From assembly GCA_020724065.1 (NCBI GenBank), contig DYHQ01000004.1, forward strand, positions 1 to 47,751: DNA of 47,751 nt, in the 5' to 3' direction. Shown one piece after another: positions 16,300 through 25,930 of the stretch (its first letter is position 1; the number at the start of each line of letters is the position of its first letter). Made by a program: the position numbers and the translations under genes. The notes beneath the pieces were generated by a model. The model did no database searches. It saw only the letters and a list, made by a program, of their open reading frames with translations, and was not told the origin of the DNA. The DNA comes from Candidatus Puniceispirillum sp. Its GTDB lineage: Bacteria > Electryoneota > RPQS01 > DYHQ01.

Positions 16300-17847
16300 A
16301 TGTTACCCGAATTCCGGAATGAGTCTCTTACGGATTTCTCTGTAGAGTCCAATCGCAAAGCATTTCAAACGGCCCTGGAAAAAGTCCAGTCGGAACTTGG
16401 ACATGAATGGCCGATCCTCATTGACGGGCAACGGAAAACCACGGGGCAGACCTTTGCCCGTCTCAATCCTGCTCAGACTGCGGAGACAATCGCAAGATTC
16501 GCAAAAGGGACAAAGGAGACAGCCCTTGAGGCCGTTGCGGCCGCCGACAAACACTTTCAGGAGTGGAGCCACTGGGAGCCAGAGGCTCGGGCGCGAATCC
16601 TCCTTCGAGCGGCAGCGATGCTGCGTCGCCGCAAGCACGAGTTTTCAGCGACGATGGTCCTTGAAGTGGGCAAGAACTGGGCGGAAGCCGATGGAGACAC
16701 TGCTGAGGCCATTGACTTCATGGAGTTTTACGCCCGCGAGATGATGAGGCTAGCCGAACCGCAGCCGCTCGTGGGCATCGCCGGCGAAGAAGAGAATCTC
16801 TATTACATGCCTCTTGGCATCGGCGTTGTGATTCCCCCGTGGAACTTTCCACTGGCAATCCTCGTCGGGATGACAACAGCCTCACTGGTTGCGGGGAACA
16901 CCGTCATCCTCAAGCCCGCCTCTGCATCACCCTTCATCGCTTGGAGATTCTACAATCTTCTGGAGGAAGCCGGGCTGCCTCCCGGTGTATTAAATTTCTT
17001 GCCCGGCCATGGGAGCGCAATCGGCGATACGATTGTCAGCCATCCTCGGACTCGCTTCATCGCTTTCACGGGCTCCAAGGAGGTCGGTCTTCACATTCAG
17101 CGCCTGGCTGCCGAAATCGCACCCGGGCAGATTTGGATCAAACGCACCATTCTCGAAATGGGCGGCAAGGATTGCATTCTCGTGGATGAATCCGCGAATC
17201 CTGAAGACGCGGCGCAAGGCATCTACGCATCGGCGTTTGGATTTCAGGGACAAAAATGCTCGGCCTGTTCGCGCGCAATCATTCACGAGAAGCTCTATGA
17301 TGATGTCGTCGGTCGCGTTGTCGAGATGGCTCAGAAAACGACGATAGGACCCACGAAAGACTGCGGCAACTACCTTGGACCGGTCGTTGACGAGGCCGCT
17401 TTCAACAAAATCATGGAGTACATCGAAATCGGCAAGAAGGAAGGCAAGCTCCTAACTGGCGGCGAGCGGGGCCACACGGGAGGCTGGTTCATCAAGCCGA
17501 CCGTCTTTGGAAACATCGGGCCGGAGGCGCGCATCTTTCAAGAAGAGATATTCGGGCCGGTGTTGGCGTGCACGAAAGTCAAGAGCTTCAAGCAAGGTCT
17601 GGAATATGCCAATGCGACCGACTACGGTCTGACCGGCGCCCTCTACTCCAACAATCGCCAACACCTCGAGATCGCCCGCCGCGACTTCCATGTCGGCAAT
17701 CTCTATCTCAACCGCAAGTGTACCGGCGCGCTGGTCGGGGCACACCCCTTTGGCGGTTTCAACATGAGCGGCACCGACTCCAAAGCCGGCGGACGCGACT
17801 ATTTGCTGCTTTTCACGCAGGCCAAATCGGTGGCCGAGAGGTTTTAG
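16300..17847 (+). CDS. rocA: L-glutamate gamma-semialdehyde (1-pyrroline-5-carboxylate) dehydrogenase
   Basis: 515 residues, the normal length for monofunctional RocA/PruA enzymes. It oxidises glutamate semialdehyde to glutamate with NAD+, the second step of proline and arginine catabolism, in the cytoplasm. The N-terminus (LPEFRNESLTDFS) matches the Thermus/Bacillus type. Visible catalytic residues are Asn182 in PWNFP, Glu286 in LEMGGK and nucleophile Cys320 in GQKCSA. The substrate-binding region near the end reads GGFNMSGTDSKAGG. No proline dehydrogenase gene is adjacent, so the first step must be encoded elsewhere. A clear terminator follows. Confidence 0.96.
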   Translation: MLPEFRNESLTDFSVESNRKAFQTALEKVQSELGHEWPILIDGQRKTTGQTFARLNPAQTAETIARFAKGTKETALEAVAAADKHFQEWSHWEPEARARILLRAAAMLRRRKHEFSATMVLEVGKNWAEADGDTAEAIDFMEFYAREMMRLAEPQPLVGIAGEEENLYYMPLGIGVVIPPWNFPLAILVGMTTASLVAGNTVILKPASASPFIAWRFYNLLEEAGLPPGVLNFLPGHGSAIGDTIVSHPRTRFIAFTGSKEVGLHIQRLAAEIAPGQIWIKRTILEMGGKDCILVDESANPEDAAQGIYASAFGFQGQKCSACSRAIIHEKLYDDVVGRVVEMAQKTTIGPTKDCGNYLGPVVDEAAFNKIMEYIEIGKKEGKLLTGGERGHTGGWFIKPTVFGNIGPEARIFQEEIFGPVLACTKVKSFKQGLEYANATDYGLTGALYSNNRQHLEIARRDFHVGNLYLNRKCTGALVGAHPFGGFNMSGTDSKAGGRDYLLLFTQAKSVAERF

Positions 17848-17904
17848 CAATGACTTCCAAACTGAATCCTTGAGAATCGCGTTCGCAGGCGCTGAAACAA
17901 AGAG

Positions 17905-17936
17905 AAAACCCCGATAGCAGTCTGTTCGGGGTTTTT
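17905..17936. terminator. Bidirectional terminator between rocA and the S9 peptidase gene
   Basis: Stem AAAACCCCGA/TCGGGGTTTT (17905-17914 with 17926-17935), 11-nt loop, T-run on the plus strand and an A-run on the other side, placed between two convergent genes. It can serve both. Confidence 0.85.
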
Positions 17937-17959
17937 CTTATGCTTATCTATGAGTCAGA

Positions 17960-19849
17960 CTATTTCCCCATCACATGTTCATCGAGAAACTCGACCATCC
18001 GCGTGTAGGCCTGGATTCGGTTGGGGAGCTTGACGATTCCGTGTCCTTCATCGGGGAATATGATGTACTCCACGGGAATGCCGCGAGATTTGACGGCTTC
18101 GTAAATCTGCTCAGCCTCGGATTTCGGCACGCGCGGGTCATTGGCTCCCTGCACGATGAAAAGCGGCGCCCGAATATTGTCCACATGCGTCAGAGGTGAG
18201 ATTTCCTTGAGCAAGACAGTATCCTTCGCCAAGCTCCCATATTCCGCTTCGCGAAGGGCGCGGCGCCACGGCCCAGTATTCTGCAAGAAGGAAATGAAAT
18301 TGGAGATGCCTACGATGTCCGCACCGGCAGCCCATCGTTCCGGATAGGTCACCAAGGACGAGAGAACGGCGAATCCGCCATAGCTGCCACCGAAAATAAC
18401 GAGTCTGTTTGAATCAATGTCGCTCTGAGAAACGAGCCACCGCGCGCCGTATTCGATATCCTTGACCGCATCCATGCGTTTCTCGAGATTGTCTGAGTTT
18501 GCATAATCCTTTCCATAGCCTGTCGAGCCGCGTATGTTCGGTTCAAACACCGCATACCCGCGACTGAGAAAATACTGAAAAAGCCCCGAGAAATTCGGAC
18601 GAGCCTGCGATTCCGGACCGCCATGCACATGAACAATGACGGGCATCCTCCCTTGAGAAACCCGCGGCTTATAGAGAAGGGCCGGTATCTGTCGGTTATC
18701 GAAGGTCGTGTAGTGAACCAGCTCCGGTTTGACGAAAGTCTCGGGCGGAACGCCGCCGCGCGAGCTTCGTGTAATGGGAGTCAATTGGTCGCGCCCGATG
18801 GTGTATAGATAGATGTCATCCGGTTCTTTGCCCGAACCGAAAGTGATAAGCAAATGCTTTGAGTCCGGTGAGAATTTTAGGCCGCGCACAATCCCTTTGG
18901 GCAGCCGATAGGGGCGAACTTGCACGCCTGTCCACATATCCAGGAGATGGAATTCCGAATATCCATCCGCATTGACGGTCCAAGCTCTCTTGAATCCATC
19001 CCGCGACACGGCCACTCTCTCTACATCCCAATCCGGTGTTTCAACCCACTCCATCTTCCCCGAGTCAACATGCATGGTGGCCAATCCCACGAACTGCCGA
19101 CCCATGTTGGATGTGAGATAGAAAGACTTGCCATCCGGAAGCCACTTAGGACCGGAGAAAAGCGCGTCTCCCTCGTGGGCGGTCATCAGTTTGACTTCCG
19201 CCGTCAGAGAATCATAGATATAGAGGTCGCTGTTCGCACTGGAATGATTTTTCAGCAATCCCAGATAACGGCCATCCGGAGACCAATTCGATGCCACCCA
19301 GTGCCCATCGCCTTGGTGAATCATCCTTGCTTGTCTCGTCGGTACATCAAGGACATAAATGTCGAAAATCGAAGCGACACGCTCGTTGGAAGCATAGGAG
19401 ATTTTGCGCCCATCCTGCGTCCAGTCCCCGAACTGATAGATGGCATTGTCGTCCTTCGTCAACTTTTCCCAGGACCCGCCCCGAGGATCCACAAAATACA
19501 ACTGGTCGCGCTCGTTGCCTCCTCGGTCTGCAGCGATCAGCAACCGGTGTTTCTCCGTTGGTGACCATACGCCGTATGAGACGCCATTCGTATCAAAGGT
19601 TATTTGCTCCGGCCAGCCTCCGGAAATTCGCGTAGTCCAGACCTGCGGAACACCTGTGATGTTCGTCACAAAAAGGATGTCTTCACCGGTCGGCGCAACA
19701 TCGGGCGAACGCGCCCATCGAATATTCAAGTATTGCCAAAGCGGAAGAGGTTCCGTGCCTGCACCAAGAACGCAGGAGGTTCCCGAAAAGAGCAACAGCA
19801 ATGGGATGAGAAATCGGCAACGGCAAATCATAGAAACACTAATCTCCAT
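17960..19849 (-). CDS. Secreted S9 family prolyl oligopeptidase-like peptidase
   Basis: 629 residues. Signal peptide near residues 8-30 (CRFLIPLLLLFSGTSCVLG; a start at residue 7 is equally good). Residues 35-370 form a beta-propeller with repeated WSPDGRY, WLPDGKSF and FSPDSKHL blades. Residues 380-629 form an alpha/beta hydrolase with oxyanion loop HVHGGPE, nucleophile Ser489 in GGSYGG, Asp571 in GANDPR and His603 in DEGHG. This is an acylaminoacyl- or dipeptidyl-peptidase-type enzyme that cleaves short peptides, probably in the periplasm. Its start overlaps the end of coaE by 11 bases, making it the last gene of a four-gene run whose other members include two peptidases. Confidence 0.94.
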   Translation of the reverse strand: MEISVSMICRCRFLIPLLLLFSGTSCVLGAGTEPLPLWQYLNIRWARSPDVAPTGEDILFVTNITGVPQVWTTRISGGWPEQITFDTNGVSYGVWSPTEKHRLLIAADRGGNERDQLYFVDPRGGSWEKLTKDDNAIYQFGDWTQDGRKISYASNERVASIFDIYVLDVPTRQARMIHQGDGHWVASNWSPDGRYLGLLKNHSSANSDLYIYDSLTAEVKLMTAHEGDALFSGPKWLPDGKSFYLTSNMGRQFVGLATMHVDSGKMEWVETPDWDVERVAVSRDGFKRAWTVNADGYSEFHLLDMWTGVQVRPYRLPKGIVRGLKFSPDSKHLLITFGSGKEPDDIYLYTIGRDQLTPITRSSRGGVPPETFVKPELVHYTTFDNRQIPALLYKPRVSQGRMPVIVHVHGGPESQARPNFSGLFQYFLSRGYAVFEPNIRGSTGYGKDYANSDNLEKRMDAVKDIEYGARWLVSQSDIDSNRLVIFGGSYGGFAVLSSLVTYPERWAAGADIVGISNFISFLQNTGPWRRALREAEYGSLAKDTVLLKEISPLTHVDNIRAPLFIVQGANDPRVPKSEAEQIYEAVKSRGIPVEYIIFPDEGHGIVKLPNRIQAYTRMVEFLDEHVMGK

Positions 19850-20471
19850 TCTTCTGGGTCAGTCGAGGCATTACCTTGCTCCACCACGCTCGATTGACGG
19901 CTTCCTTCAATTCTTTCTTGTCCCCACTGTTATGGATGACCAGATTGGCGCGACGAGCCTTTTCCTCGGGCGGAATCTGTGCTCGAAGTCGCGTGCGGAT
20001 CTCTTCTGGGGAAAGCCGACCACTGCGCGCCATGCGAGCCTCCGCGACCTCGGGCGGCGCAATGACAACCCAAGTCAAGTCGAATTCCTTCTCAATTCCC
20101 CATTCAAAAATCATGGCAGCATCCACGACAACGGCCGGATGCGTCCGGCTCAGGCGATGAATGTCGCGGCGAAGAAGTTCATGGATTCTCGGAAACATGA
20201 GAGCATCCAACCAAGCAGCTTCTCCTTCTCGTTCGAACACGAGCCGACCCAACGCTCTGCGTCTCAGCCTTCCGCTCGCTGTAAAAATGGCATCGCCATA
20301 GCGATGCCGAAGTGCCTCCTTAATTTCCGGGAATCGGCGCAGCACACGCCGACCAAGTTCATCACCGCAGATCACACCCGTGCCTTTCGCTCTCAGGAAC
20401 TCGGCGACCGTTGATTTTCCCGCTCCCGGTCCTCCCGTCAATCCAATCAGCAAACGAGATTTGGTTTTCAC
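19839..20471 (-). CDS. coaE: Dephospho-CoA kinase
   Basis: 210 residues from a GTG start at 20471; the usual family length is about 200. It phosphorylates the 3'-hydroxyl of dephospho-CoA, the last step of coenzyme A synthesis. The P-loop GGPGAGKST occupies residues 13-21. The acceptor region reads VICGDELGR; the lid region has RMARSGRLSPEEIRTRL. The longer in-frame extension upstream has no family similarity and lies inside the preceding protease gene, so the GTG is preferred: it overlaps that gene's TGA in a GTGA junction, the normal sign of translational coupling. Its position between secreted proteases is unusual for an essential cofactor gene. Confidence 0.94.
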   Translation of the reverse strand: MKTKSRLLIGLTGGPGAGKSTVAEFLRAKGTGVICGDELGRRVLRRFPEIKEALRHRYGDAIFTASGRLRRRALGRLVFEREGEAAWLDALMFPRIHELLRRDIHRLSRTHPAVVVDAAMIFEWGIEKEFDLTWVVIAPPEVAEARMARSGRLSPEEIRTRLRAQIPPEEKARRANLVIHNSGDKKELKEAVNRAWWSKVMPRLTQKNGD

Positions 20472-23400
20472 CGCAGAATCGCCAGTTTGCCGCGGCGGGT
20501 TTGGTGGCCGTCGTCTACAGTGTACAGATAAACGCCTGAAGCAACGCTCTCCCCTGCCTCGTTTTCGAGGCACCACGGAAGACCGCCGTCCGAGTTGACT
20601 CCCGCGAGTTTCGTTACAAGGCGACCCTGCAGCGTGAACACATAGACGGCGGCCTCTTTGGTCAATCCCGCGAACATCACGCAATCCGTTCCGTTAGCGC
20701 CAACACCCTTATAGGGATTCGGATAGACATAGACATCATCAAGGGTCAAAGCCGTCGCTTCGATGAGCGCGGTGCCATTCGCCGAATCAAGTGACACCCC
20801 TTCGGCGCTGTGAACACCGGATACATACAGACACAGACTTCGCCCAACCGCTCCAACCGGCCACCGCTCATCCAAAGATAACTGCAGCAGGTCTTTGTCC
20901 GAGGGCGTGGCCTCAATCGAAACGACTCTGCCGACGGGCGTCATTCGATAATTTGCCGTGTCCAGAACGGATTCGCTCATCGGCTCGGAATAGCCCAGCT
21001 CAAGCAAAGTCGGGCCCAAAATGGCGAGCGATGTAATATAGGGACCGATGGGCGGCTCTTCAAGGACGACAAATTCAACCCAACCGCTGTCGTTGGGAAG
21101 AACCGAATTCTGGGCATCACGCAGGCCTGTCAGCTCCATTCGGTAGCGGCGCGGCTGAAATCCTCCCTCGAATTCAAGGAACGCGGCTCGCTCACCTTCG
21201 GCTGTCGTAATCGTGCGCGGCATGCGATGGTCATCCAGCCGATAGGAGCGCTGTTCGAAAATGGACGGCCCCATCGTCTCGGAGAATCTGATTTGAACGA
21301 AATGTGGCGGGACGAAGCTCGCTTCATGTTCGAGAGCCGGAGGTTGGTTGGCAACGACCATAAGAAATGTGGAAAAGGCGCTTTCACTTTGAGGAGAATC
21401 ACGGTCAAGCGCCGTTACCGCATAGACATACGGCACATTTTCCGGAAGACCGAAAATCACCGTTGTCGTTTCCGGCAACTGATAGAGGACCTCGAGGGCC
21501 TCGCTCGTCTCACCCTTCCAAACACGATACAAGTCAGCACCGGCAACAGACCACCATGCCAATGAGATTTCGTGTGGGCCCAAGGGCACTCCTTCAAGGC
21601 CCACAGGAGGAAGGGGCTGCGTCCCGGCAACTGCCGCCGCTTCGCTACGTCGCCATCCCTGGCCATCACCGAAGAAGAACTCGCGCACTCCATTGTGATT
21701 CCAATCGCACACGAGAATGGCATTGCCTTCACAGGGAGCGAAGTAGCCCGCCGCATCACAATCGGCTGTGATTGGATTGTATTTGATGATGTAGAGGTCG
21801 GGAAAAGCCGATACAAGGAACTCCGCTCGCCCGTCTCCGTCCACATCTCCAGCCGCTACAGCCGCGTCGCGATCCCCTGGACTCTCCGCACCCGAAATCA
21901 GCACGGTGTCCACGGGCGCGAAAGAATCATTTCCGACGCGATGAAAAACGAAATATTCCCAATGCCGCGCCCGCATCTGACTTTCGGTGGTGCCTTCGCC
22001 TTCAAAGCGACACCCGGCGATGAACTCGCTCACGCCATCCCCATCGGCATCACCCGCCGCCAGCCAAGTTGTCGCGTCTTCATAGGGCAATCTGCGGTGC
22101 CACGGTGCGCTTATCCGCCAATCCGTCCCCAATTCGCAGAAGATGACATCTCCGTCATAGTCACCATACAGGAAATCCGTTCGTCCATCCGCGTCAAGGT
22201 CTCCCACAAGAACATAGGGCTGCCCCAAGGAATTGTAGCCGTTGGTTGGATTAGGCAGAGTATCCAGAAAAACCGGAACAGGCCCCGGGTCCATGCGGAA
22301 AAGCGCATACCTTTCCCTTTCCTGTTCCCCGAACCTGCGCCAAGCGAGGAACTCCGTTTGACTGTCTTGTGGATCAAGGTCGAGCAGCGCGCAAGCGTAG
22401 AAATCCGTCGTGTCCCGCCAGATGAGGGTGTCAGGAAAATGACCCGGTGCCTGCTGTTCGAAAAGATAGGTGATACCATAGGCGCGACTCACGAATTCCA
22501 GAAGGCCATCGCGGTCATGGTCAGCAATGTCCTGCGGAATCATCAGGCCGTAAGAATTGCCGACATCTCCAAAATCGCTCCCTGTCCACTCGAAGATGCG
22601 CAGGTCGCTGAAGCCGCCATTGTCAAACTGATTCATGAGAATTTCGGGGCGACCGTCACCATCAAAATCCGCTGCCTTCGGCAGAAGATAGCCAAAGGGC
22701 AGGTTCGTAATTTCGGAAGACCAATAGTTGGATGCGAAAGGCGGGTCATTGACCAGAAAGGTGCTCTCCTCGGTCCAAGTGGAGAGATTCGCGCGGTTCG
22801 TGCAACAAACTCGGTAGTTCCAAGTGCCGGGGAAATCGAACTGCGAAAGAAAGACGGTGTGCGACCTTGAGACATAACCGAAATCCTTGCACACCGAATC
22901 GCCCTGGTCGTTCGTGAGAACAAGCGATGCCGAGGTAATATCGTCCGTCTTGATGCGAATAAGTTCTCCAAAATGGGCGGCATCTAACATCTTTTGAGCG
23001 CTCATCTCCAAGATATGAGGCGCCGTGTGATCAATGAAGATACGGGTATGATCTACCGATCGCGTCCCGTCTATCGCTTCCACCTCTAAGTGCACAACAA
23101 TCATGGTATCTTCATCAGGCACCTTCACCTTTTCAAGAAAGCCTCCAATAATGCGCTCCTCACTTTGCGAAATCGAGTGCCAAATTTGTGGATTCTCGCC
23201 GATCCCGTAAAGCAGCTCCCAACTTCGCATCGCGGGCCCCGCGGCGGTGCCAATGACATCGAACGGGGCGTGGAATCCGTCATCCACCTCCGGTGAAACA
23301 ATTCGAGCGATGACTCCTGAAGTGAACGCGGCCTCTTCAAGGGCACGCCGCGCATTAATGCGGCCATGCACTGTGAGGCTATCCCAACCCGGCGGGTAGA

Positions 23401-24643
23401 GGTCGTCGGCAGTCTGCCGAATCAGATTCAAGACTTGTTCTGGTGTGATTTGCGGGTTCACACTCAAAATGAGTCCGGCCAAACCGGACACCATGGGCGC
23501 TGCGTAGCTTGTGCCGCTGTTCCAGCCGCCCCATGTTCCGATAGTCCCACCGAGCTCGGTCGAGAGAAAGCTGGTCCCCGGTGCAAGCACATCCACCGAA
23601 GGACCATAATTCGAGCGAGGCTCGCGTTGGTCGTTTTGGGTGCTCATCCCGACGGCAATGACCTCGGAATAACCCGATGGATAATGAGCCGCATTGGAAT
23701 TGTCATTTCCGGCCGACGCCACAAGCACAACACCCGCATCATGAACAAGGCGTACCGTTTCGCCCAGCAGCGGCGAGGCTGCCACATCACCAAAGCTCAT
23801 ATTGACCACTCGCGCGCCATTTTGCGTCGCATAAAGGAGCGCGGCGGCCACATCATCCTCTTCAAGCCATCCATGCAGATTGCCTGCACGAATACACATC
23901 AGCCGACATCGAAAACCAATCGAGGCCACACCGATTTGATTGTTCGTAGTGGCCGACGCGACGCCGGCGACGAAAGTGCCATGACCCATCTCGTCCATCG
24001 GATCATTGTCGCGGACAAGATCGTCGCCCCCCGCGAGCAACGACGGCGCATCCACAAAATCCCAGCCAATCGTGTCATCAATGAAGCCATTATCATCATC
24101 ATCCATGCCATTGGCCGGAGTCTCCTCTCGGTTATGCCAGAGATTCGCCGCGAGGTCGGGATGCAGATAATCAATTCCGGTGTCAATGATGCCAATGATT
24201 ATCGAGCTGTCGCCTTGCGAAATGTCCCAAGCGTCGAGCGCCTCGATGATCTGCAATTGCCACTGAGAAGCGAAGCCGCTATCGTTCGGAGTGAAATTCG
24301 GTTCAAAAAGATGGTTGTAGCTTACCCATTCGACTCCAGCATCGCGTTCAAGCTGACTCATCTCGCTCTCGATGTCTATGTCTTCAGGATAACGCAACAG
24401 GAGATAGTTGTCTAAACCCTGCACGGTCTTGCGAAATGCAGAGAAAGGTTGCGAGGCTTCCGCTCTCCCTACCAGCAACAGAGAATCAATTCTCTCGATG
24501 CCCACGACGGACACACCGTCCAAGGTCGTTTGTCGAGGAGGAGAGGTCAATTTGACAATGAGTTCTCGCGGAACAAAGTTGCTCGCACTCGCCGAGGCAA
24601 AGCAAAGCACCAGCGCGAGAACTACGAGCGAAACGCGCTTCAA
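20468..24643 (-). CDS. Giant secreted subtilisin-like protease (S8) with FG-GAP-type repeats and C-terminal sorting domain
   Basis: 1391 residues. Signal peptide 1-20 (VSLVVLALVLCFASASA), propeptide with ELIVKL, then the S8 domain (about 125-420). The triad is readable: Asp154 in IIDTGID, His221 in GHGTFVAG, Asn313 in SAGND, Ser379 in SGTSYAAP. An acidic loop with DDDDNG (181-186) may bind Ca2+. Residues about 640-1000 hold repeated FG-GAP/VCBS-like units (ADFDGDGRPEIL, GDLDADGRTDFL, GDVDGDGRAEFL), typical of beta-propellers. A fibronectin-III-like region with FSETM and YSEPM follows. The end (VYPNPYKG to GKLAILR) is a type IX-like sorting domain. It overlaps the upstream M24 gene (ATGA) and coaE (GTGA). 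Confidence 0.94.
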   Translation of the reverse strand: MKRVSLVVLALVLCFASASASNFVPRELIVKLTSPPRQTTLDGVSVVGIERIDSLLLVGRAEASQPFSAFRKTVQGLDNYLLLRYPEDIDIESEMSQLERDAGVEWVSYNHLFEPNFTPNDSGFASQWQLQIIEALDAWDISQGDSSIIIGIIDTGIDYLHPDLAANLWHNREETPANGMDDDDNGFIDDTIGWDFVDAPSLLAGGDDLVRDNDPMDEMGHGTFVAGVASATTNNQIGVASIGFRCRLMCIRAGNLHGWLEEDDVAAALLYATQNGARVVNMSFGDVAASPLLGETVRLVHDAGVVLVASAGNDNSNAAHYPSGYSEVIAVGMSTQNDQREPRSNYGPSVDVLAPGTSFLSTELGGTIGTWGGWNSGTSYAAPMVSGLAGLILSVNPQITPEQVLNLIRQTADDLYPPGWDSLTVHGRINARRALEEAAFTSGVIARIVSPEVDDGFHAPFDVIGTAAGPAMRSWELLYGIGENPQIWHSISQSEERIIGGFLEKVKVPDEDTMIVVHLEVEAIDGTRSVDHTRIFIDHTAPHILEMSAQKMLDAAHFGELIRIKTDDITSASLVLTNDQGDSVCKDFGYVSRSHTVFLSQFDFPGTWNYRVCCTNRANLSTWTEESTFLVNDPPFASNYWSSEITNLPFGYLLPKAADFDGDGRPEILMNQFDNGGFSDLRIFEWTGSDFGDVGNSYGLMIPQDIADHDRDGLLEFVSRAYGITYLFEQQAPGHFPDTLIWRDTTDFYACALLDLDPQDSQTEFLAWRRFGEQERERYALFRMDPGPVPVFLDTLPNPTNGYNSLGQPYVLVGDLDADGRTDFLYGDYDGDVIFCELGTDWRISAPWHRRLPYEDATTWLAAGDADGDGVSEFIAGCRFEGEGTTESQMRARHWEYFVFHRVGNDSFAPVDTVLISGAESPGDRDAAVAAGDVDGDGRAEFLVSAFPDLYIIKYNPITADCDAAGYFAPCEGNAILVCDWNHNGVREFFFGDGQGWRRSEAAAVAGTQPLPPVGLEGVPLGPHEISLAWWSVAGADLYRVWKGETSEALEVLYQLPETTTVIFGLPENVPYVYAVTALDRDSPQSESAFSTFLMVVANQPPALEHEASFVPPHFVQIRFSETMGPSIFEQRSYRLDDHRMPRTITTAEGERAAFLEFEGGFQPRRYRMELTGLRDAQNSVLPNDSGWVEFVVLEEPPIGPYITSLAILGPTLLELGYSEPMSESVLDTANYRMTPVGRVVSIEATPSDKDLLQLSLDERWPVGAVGRSLCLYVSGVHSAEGVSLDSANGTALIEATALTLDDVYVYPNPYKGVGANGTDCVMFAGLTKEAAVYVFTLQGRLVTKLAGVNSDGGLPWCLENEAGESVASGVYLYTVDDGHQTRRGKLAILR

Positions 24644-25725
24644 ATCTCGATTAACTCCTTCGGGAAAGAAGTCATGACCTCACACCCACCCCGCTTGATG
24701 CGAATATCGTCCTCAATGCGCACGCCACCCCATCCGGGGATATAGACGCCCGGTTCAATCGTGATGACCATGTTTGGTTTCAGTTTCGTATGGACAAGGC
24801 GCGATACGCGCGGGAAGGCATGGACTTCCATGCCGACGCCGTGCCCAAGGCCGTGACCGAATTTGCGCCCATAGCCCGCCTTCGTTATGATATCGCGAGC
24901 TACTTTGTCCAAATCATATCCGTCCATCCCCGCTTTGGCCGCCCGGATCGCCTTCTGATTGGCGCGCAGAACAAGGTCGTAGATCTTGCGTTGCTTTGGT
25001 GTCGCCTTGCCTATGACGAAGGTGCGCGTGATATCGCTGGCATATCCTTCATAGACGCAGCCAATATCGAAAGTGACAAAATCACCTTTCTGAATCTTCC
25101 TCTTCCCTGGCTCAGCGTGCGGCAGAGCGCTATTCTTGCCCGAGGCGATAATGGCATCGAAGCTGTCCCCTGTGGCGCCATATTTTCGATGGCGATACCT
25201 CACCTCGGTGGCCAAATCCGCTTCCATCAAACCCGGGCGAAGCATGCCCACCATCTCGGAAAGCACTCTCTCTGTTATCTTGATGGCCTGTTGAATCTTC
25301 GCAAGCTCCTCCAGCTCCTTGCACGCCGCGATTTCTTCGACGACATTGATGAGCGGCTGGAGCTGAGCATGTTGATTGAAAGACTTCAGCGCTTCAAAGA
25401 AATCCACCGTCATGTGGTCTGCTTCAATCGCCACCTTGCCTTCCAAGCGAAGGTGACGATTCTTCTTCAACTCATCCATCAAAGTGCCGCGGTGAATGAT
25501 GACCTTGGCGCCGCGCACCGCATTGTGCGCCGCGGTCTCATAGCGGAAATCCGTCACAAATACCGCGTGATCCGGCCAGACGATTCCGAAGCCTGACGAC
25601 GGCATGAAATTGAAGAGATAATGAAGATTGGAAGCCCGCACGACAAAGAATGCGTCTACCTTTCGTCGGCGCATCTCCGCCTGCAATTTCGCGACTCGCT
25701 TCCAGTCACGAGTTCTGGCACGCAT
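24640..25725 (-). CDS. Xaa-Pro peptidase (M24B, creatinase/prolidase family)
   Basis: 361 residues, the usual size of PepQ/PepP-type bacterial enzymes. It releases or cleaves residues next to proline in short peptides, in the cytoplasm (no signal peptide). A creatinase-type N-terminal domain (1-140) precedes the pita-bread domain. All five metal ligands are visible: Asp220 in TFDIG, Asp231 in SDITRTF, His295 in GLGHGVG, Glu324 in TIEPGVY and Glu338 in RIEDD. First gene of a run with ATGA overlap to the giant subtilase. Prolidase versus aminopeptidase P specificity cannot be decided. Confidence 0.95.
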   Translation of the reverse strand: MRARTRDWKRVAKLQAEMRRRKVDAFFVVRASNLHYLFNFMPSSGFGIVWPDHAVFVTDFRYETAAHNAVRGAKVIIHRGTLMDELKKNRHLRLEGKVAIEADHMTVDFFEALKSFNQHAQLQPLINVVEEIAACKELEELAKIQQAIKITERVLSEMVGMLRPGLMEADLATEVRYRHRKYGATGDSFDAIIASGKNSALPHAEPGKRKIQKGDFVTFDIGCVYEGYASDITRTFVIGKATPKQRKIYDLVLRANQKAIRAAKAGMDGYDLDKVARDIITKAGYGRKFGHGLGHGVGMEVHAFPRVSRLVHTKLKPNMVITIEPGVYIPGWGGVRIEDDIRIKRGGCEVMTSFPKELIEI

Positions 25726-25832
25726 AAATGACTCCTAAAAATTTAACGCACAAAAAGAGCGTGTGGTTTCAAAGGAAAAGGCTGACTTATAGTCGCAACC
25801 CGATGGAAATGACAAAACGGATTTTTCGCCGA

Positions 25833-25852
25833 GGCGGCTCTCCAGAGCCGCC
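25833..25852. repeat. Palindrome GGCGGCTCT-cc-AGAGCCGCC
   Basis: Perfect 9-bp stem with a 2-nt loop between comF and the M24 gene. It has no T-run on either side. It could limit comF mRNA decay or be another dispersed intergenic palindrome. Confidence 0.5.
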
Positions 25853-25930
25853 CGGAATCGGTCTTAAGCTGGGGGAATCGTGAGATTCGCCGCCGCGACT
25901 TCAGAAATTCGTTACAACGAGAATTGGACT

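Noticed and set aside
19839-20684. Long form of dephospho-CoA kinase with a 71-residue extension
   Set aside because: The extension lies wholly inside the subtilase gene and is Arg-rich; the GTG at 20471 gives the normal enzyme and a GTGA junction.
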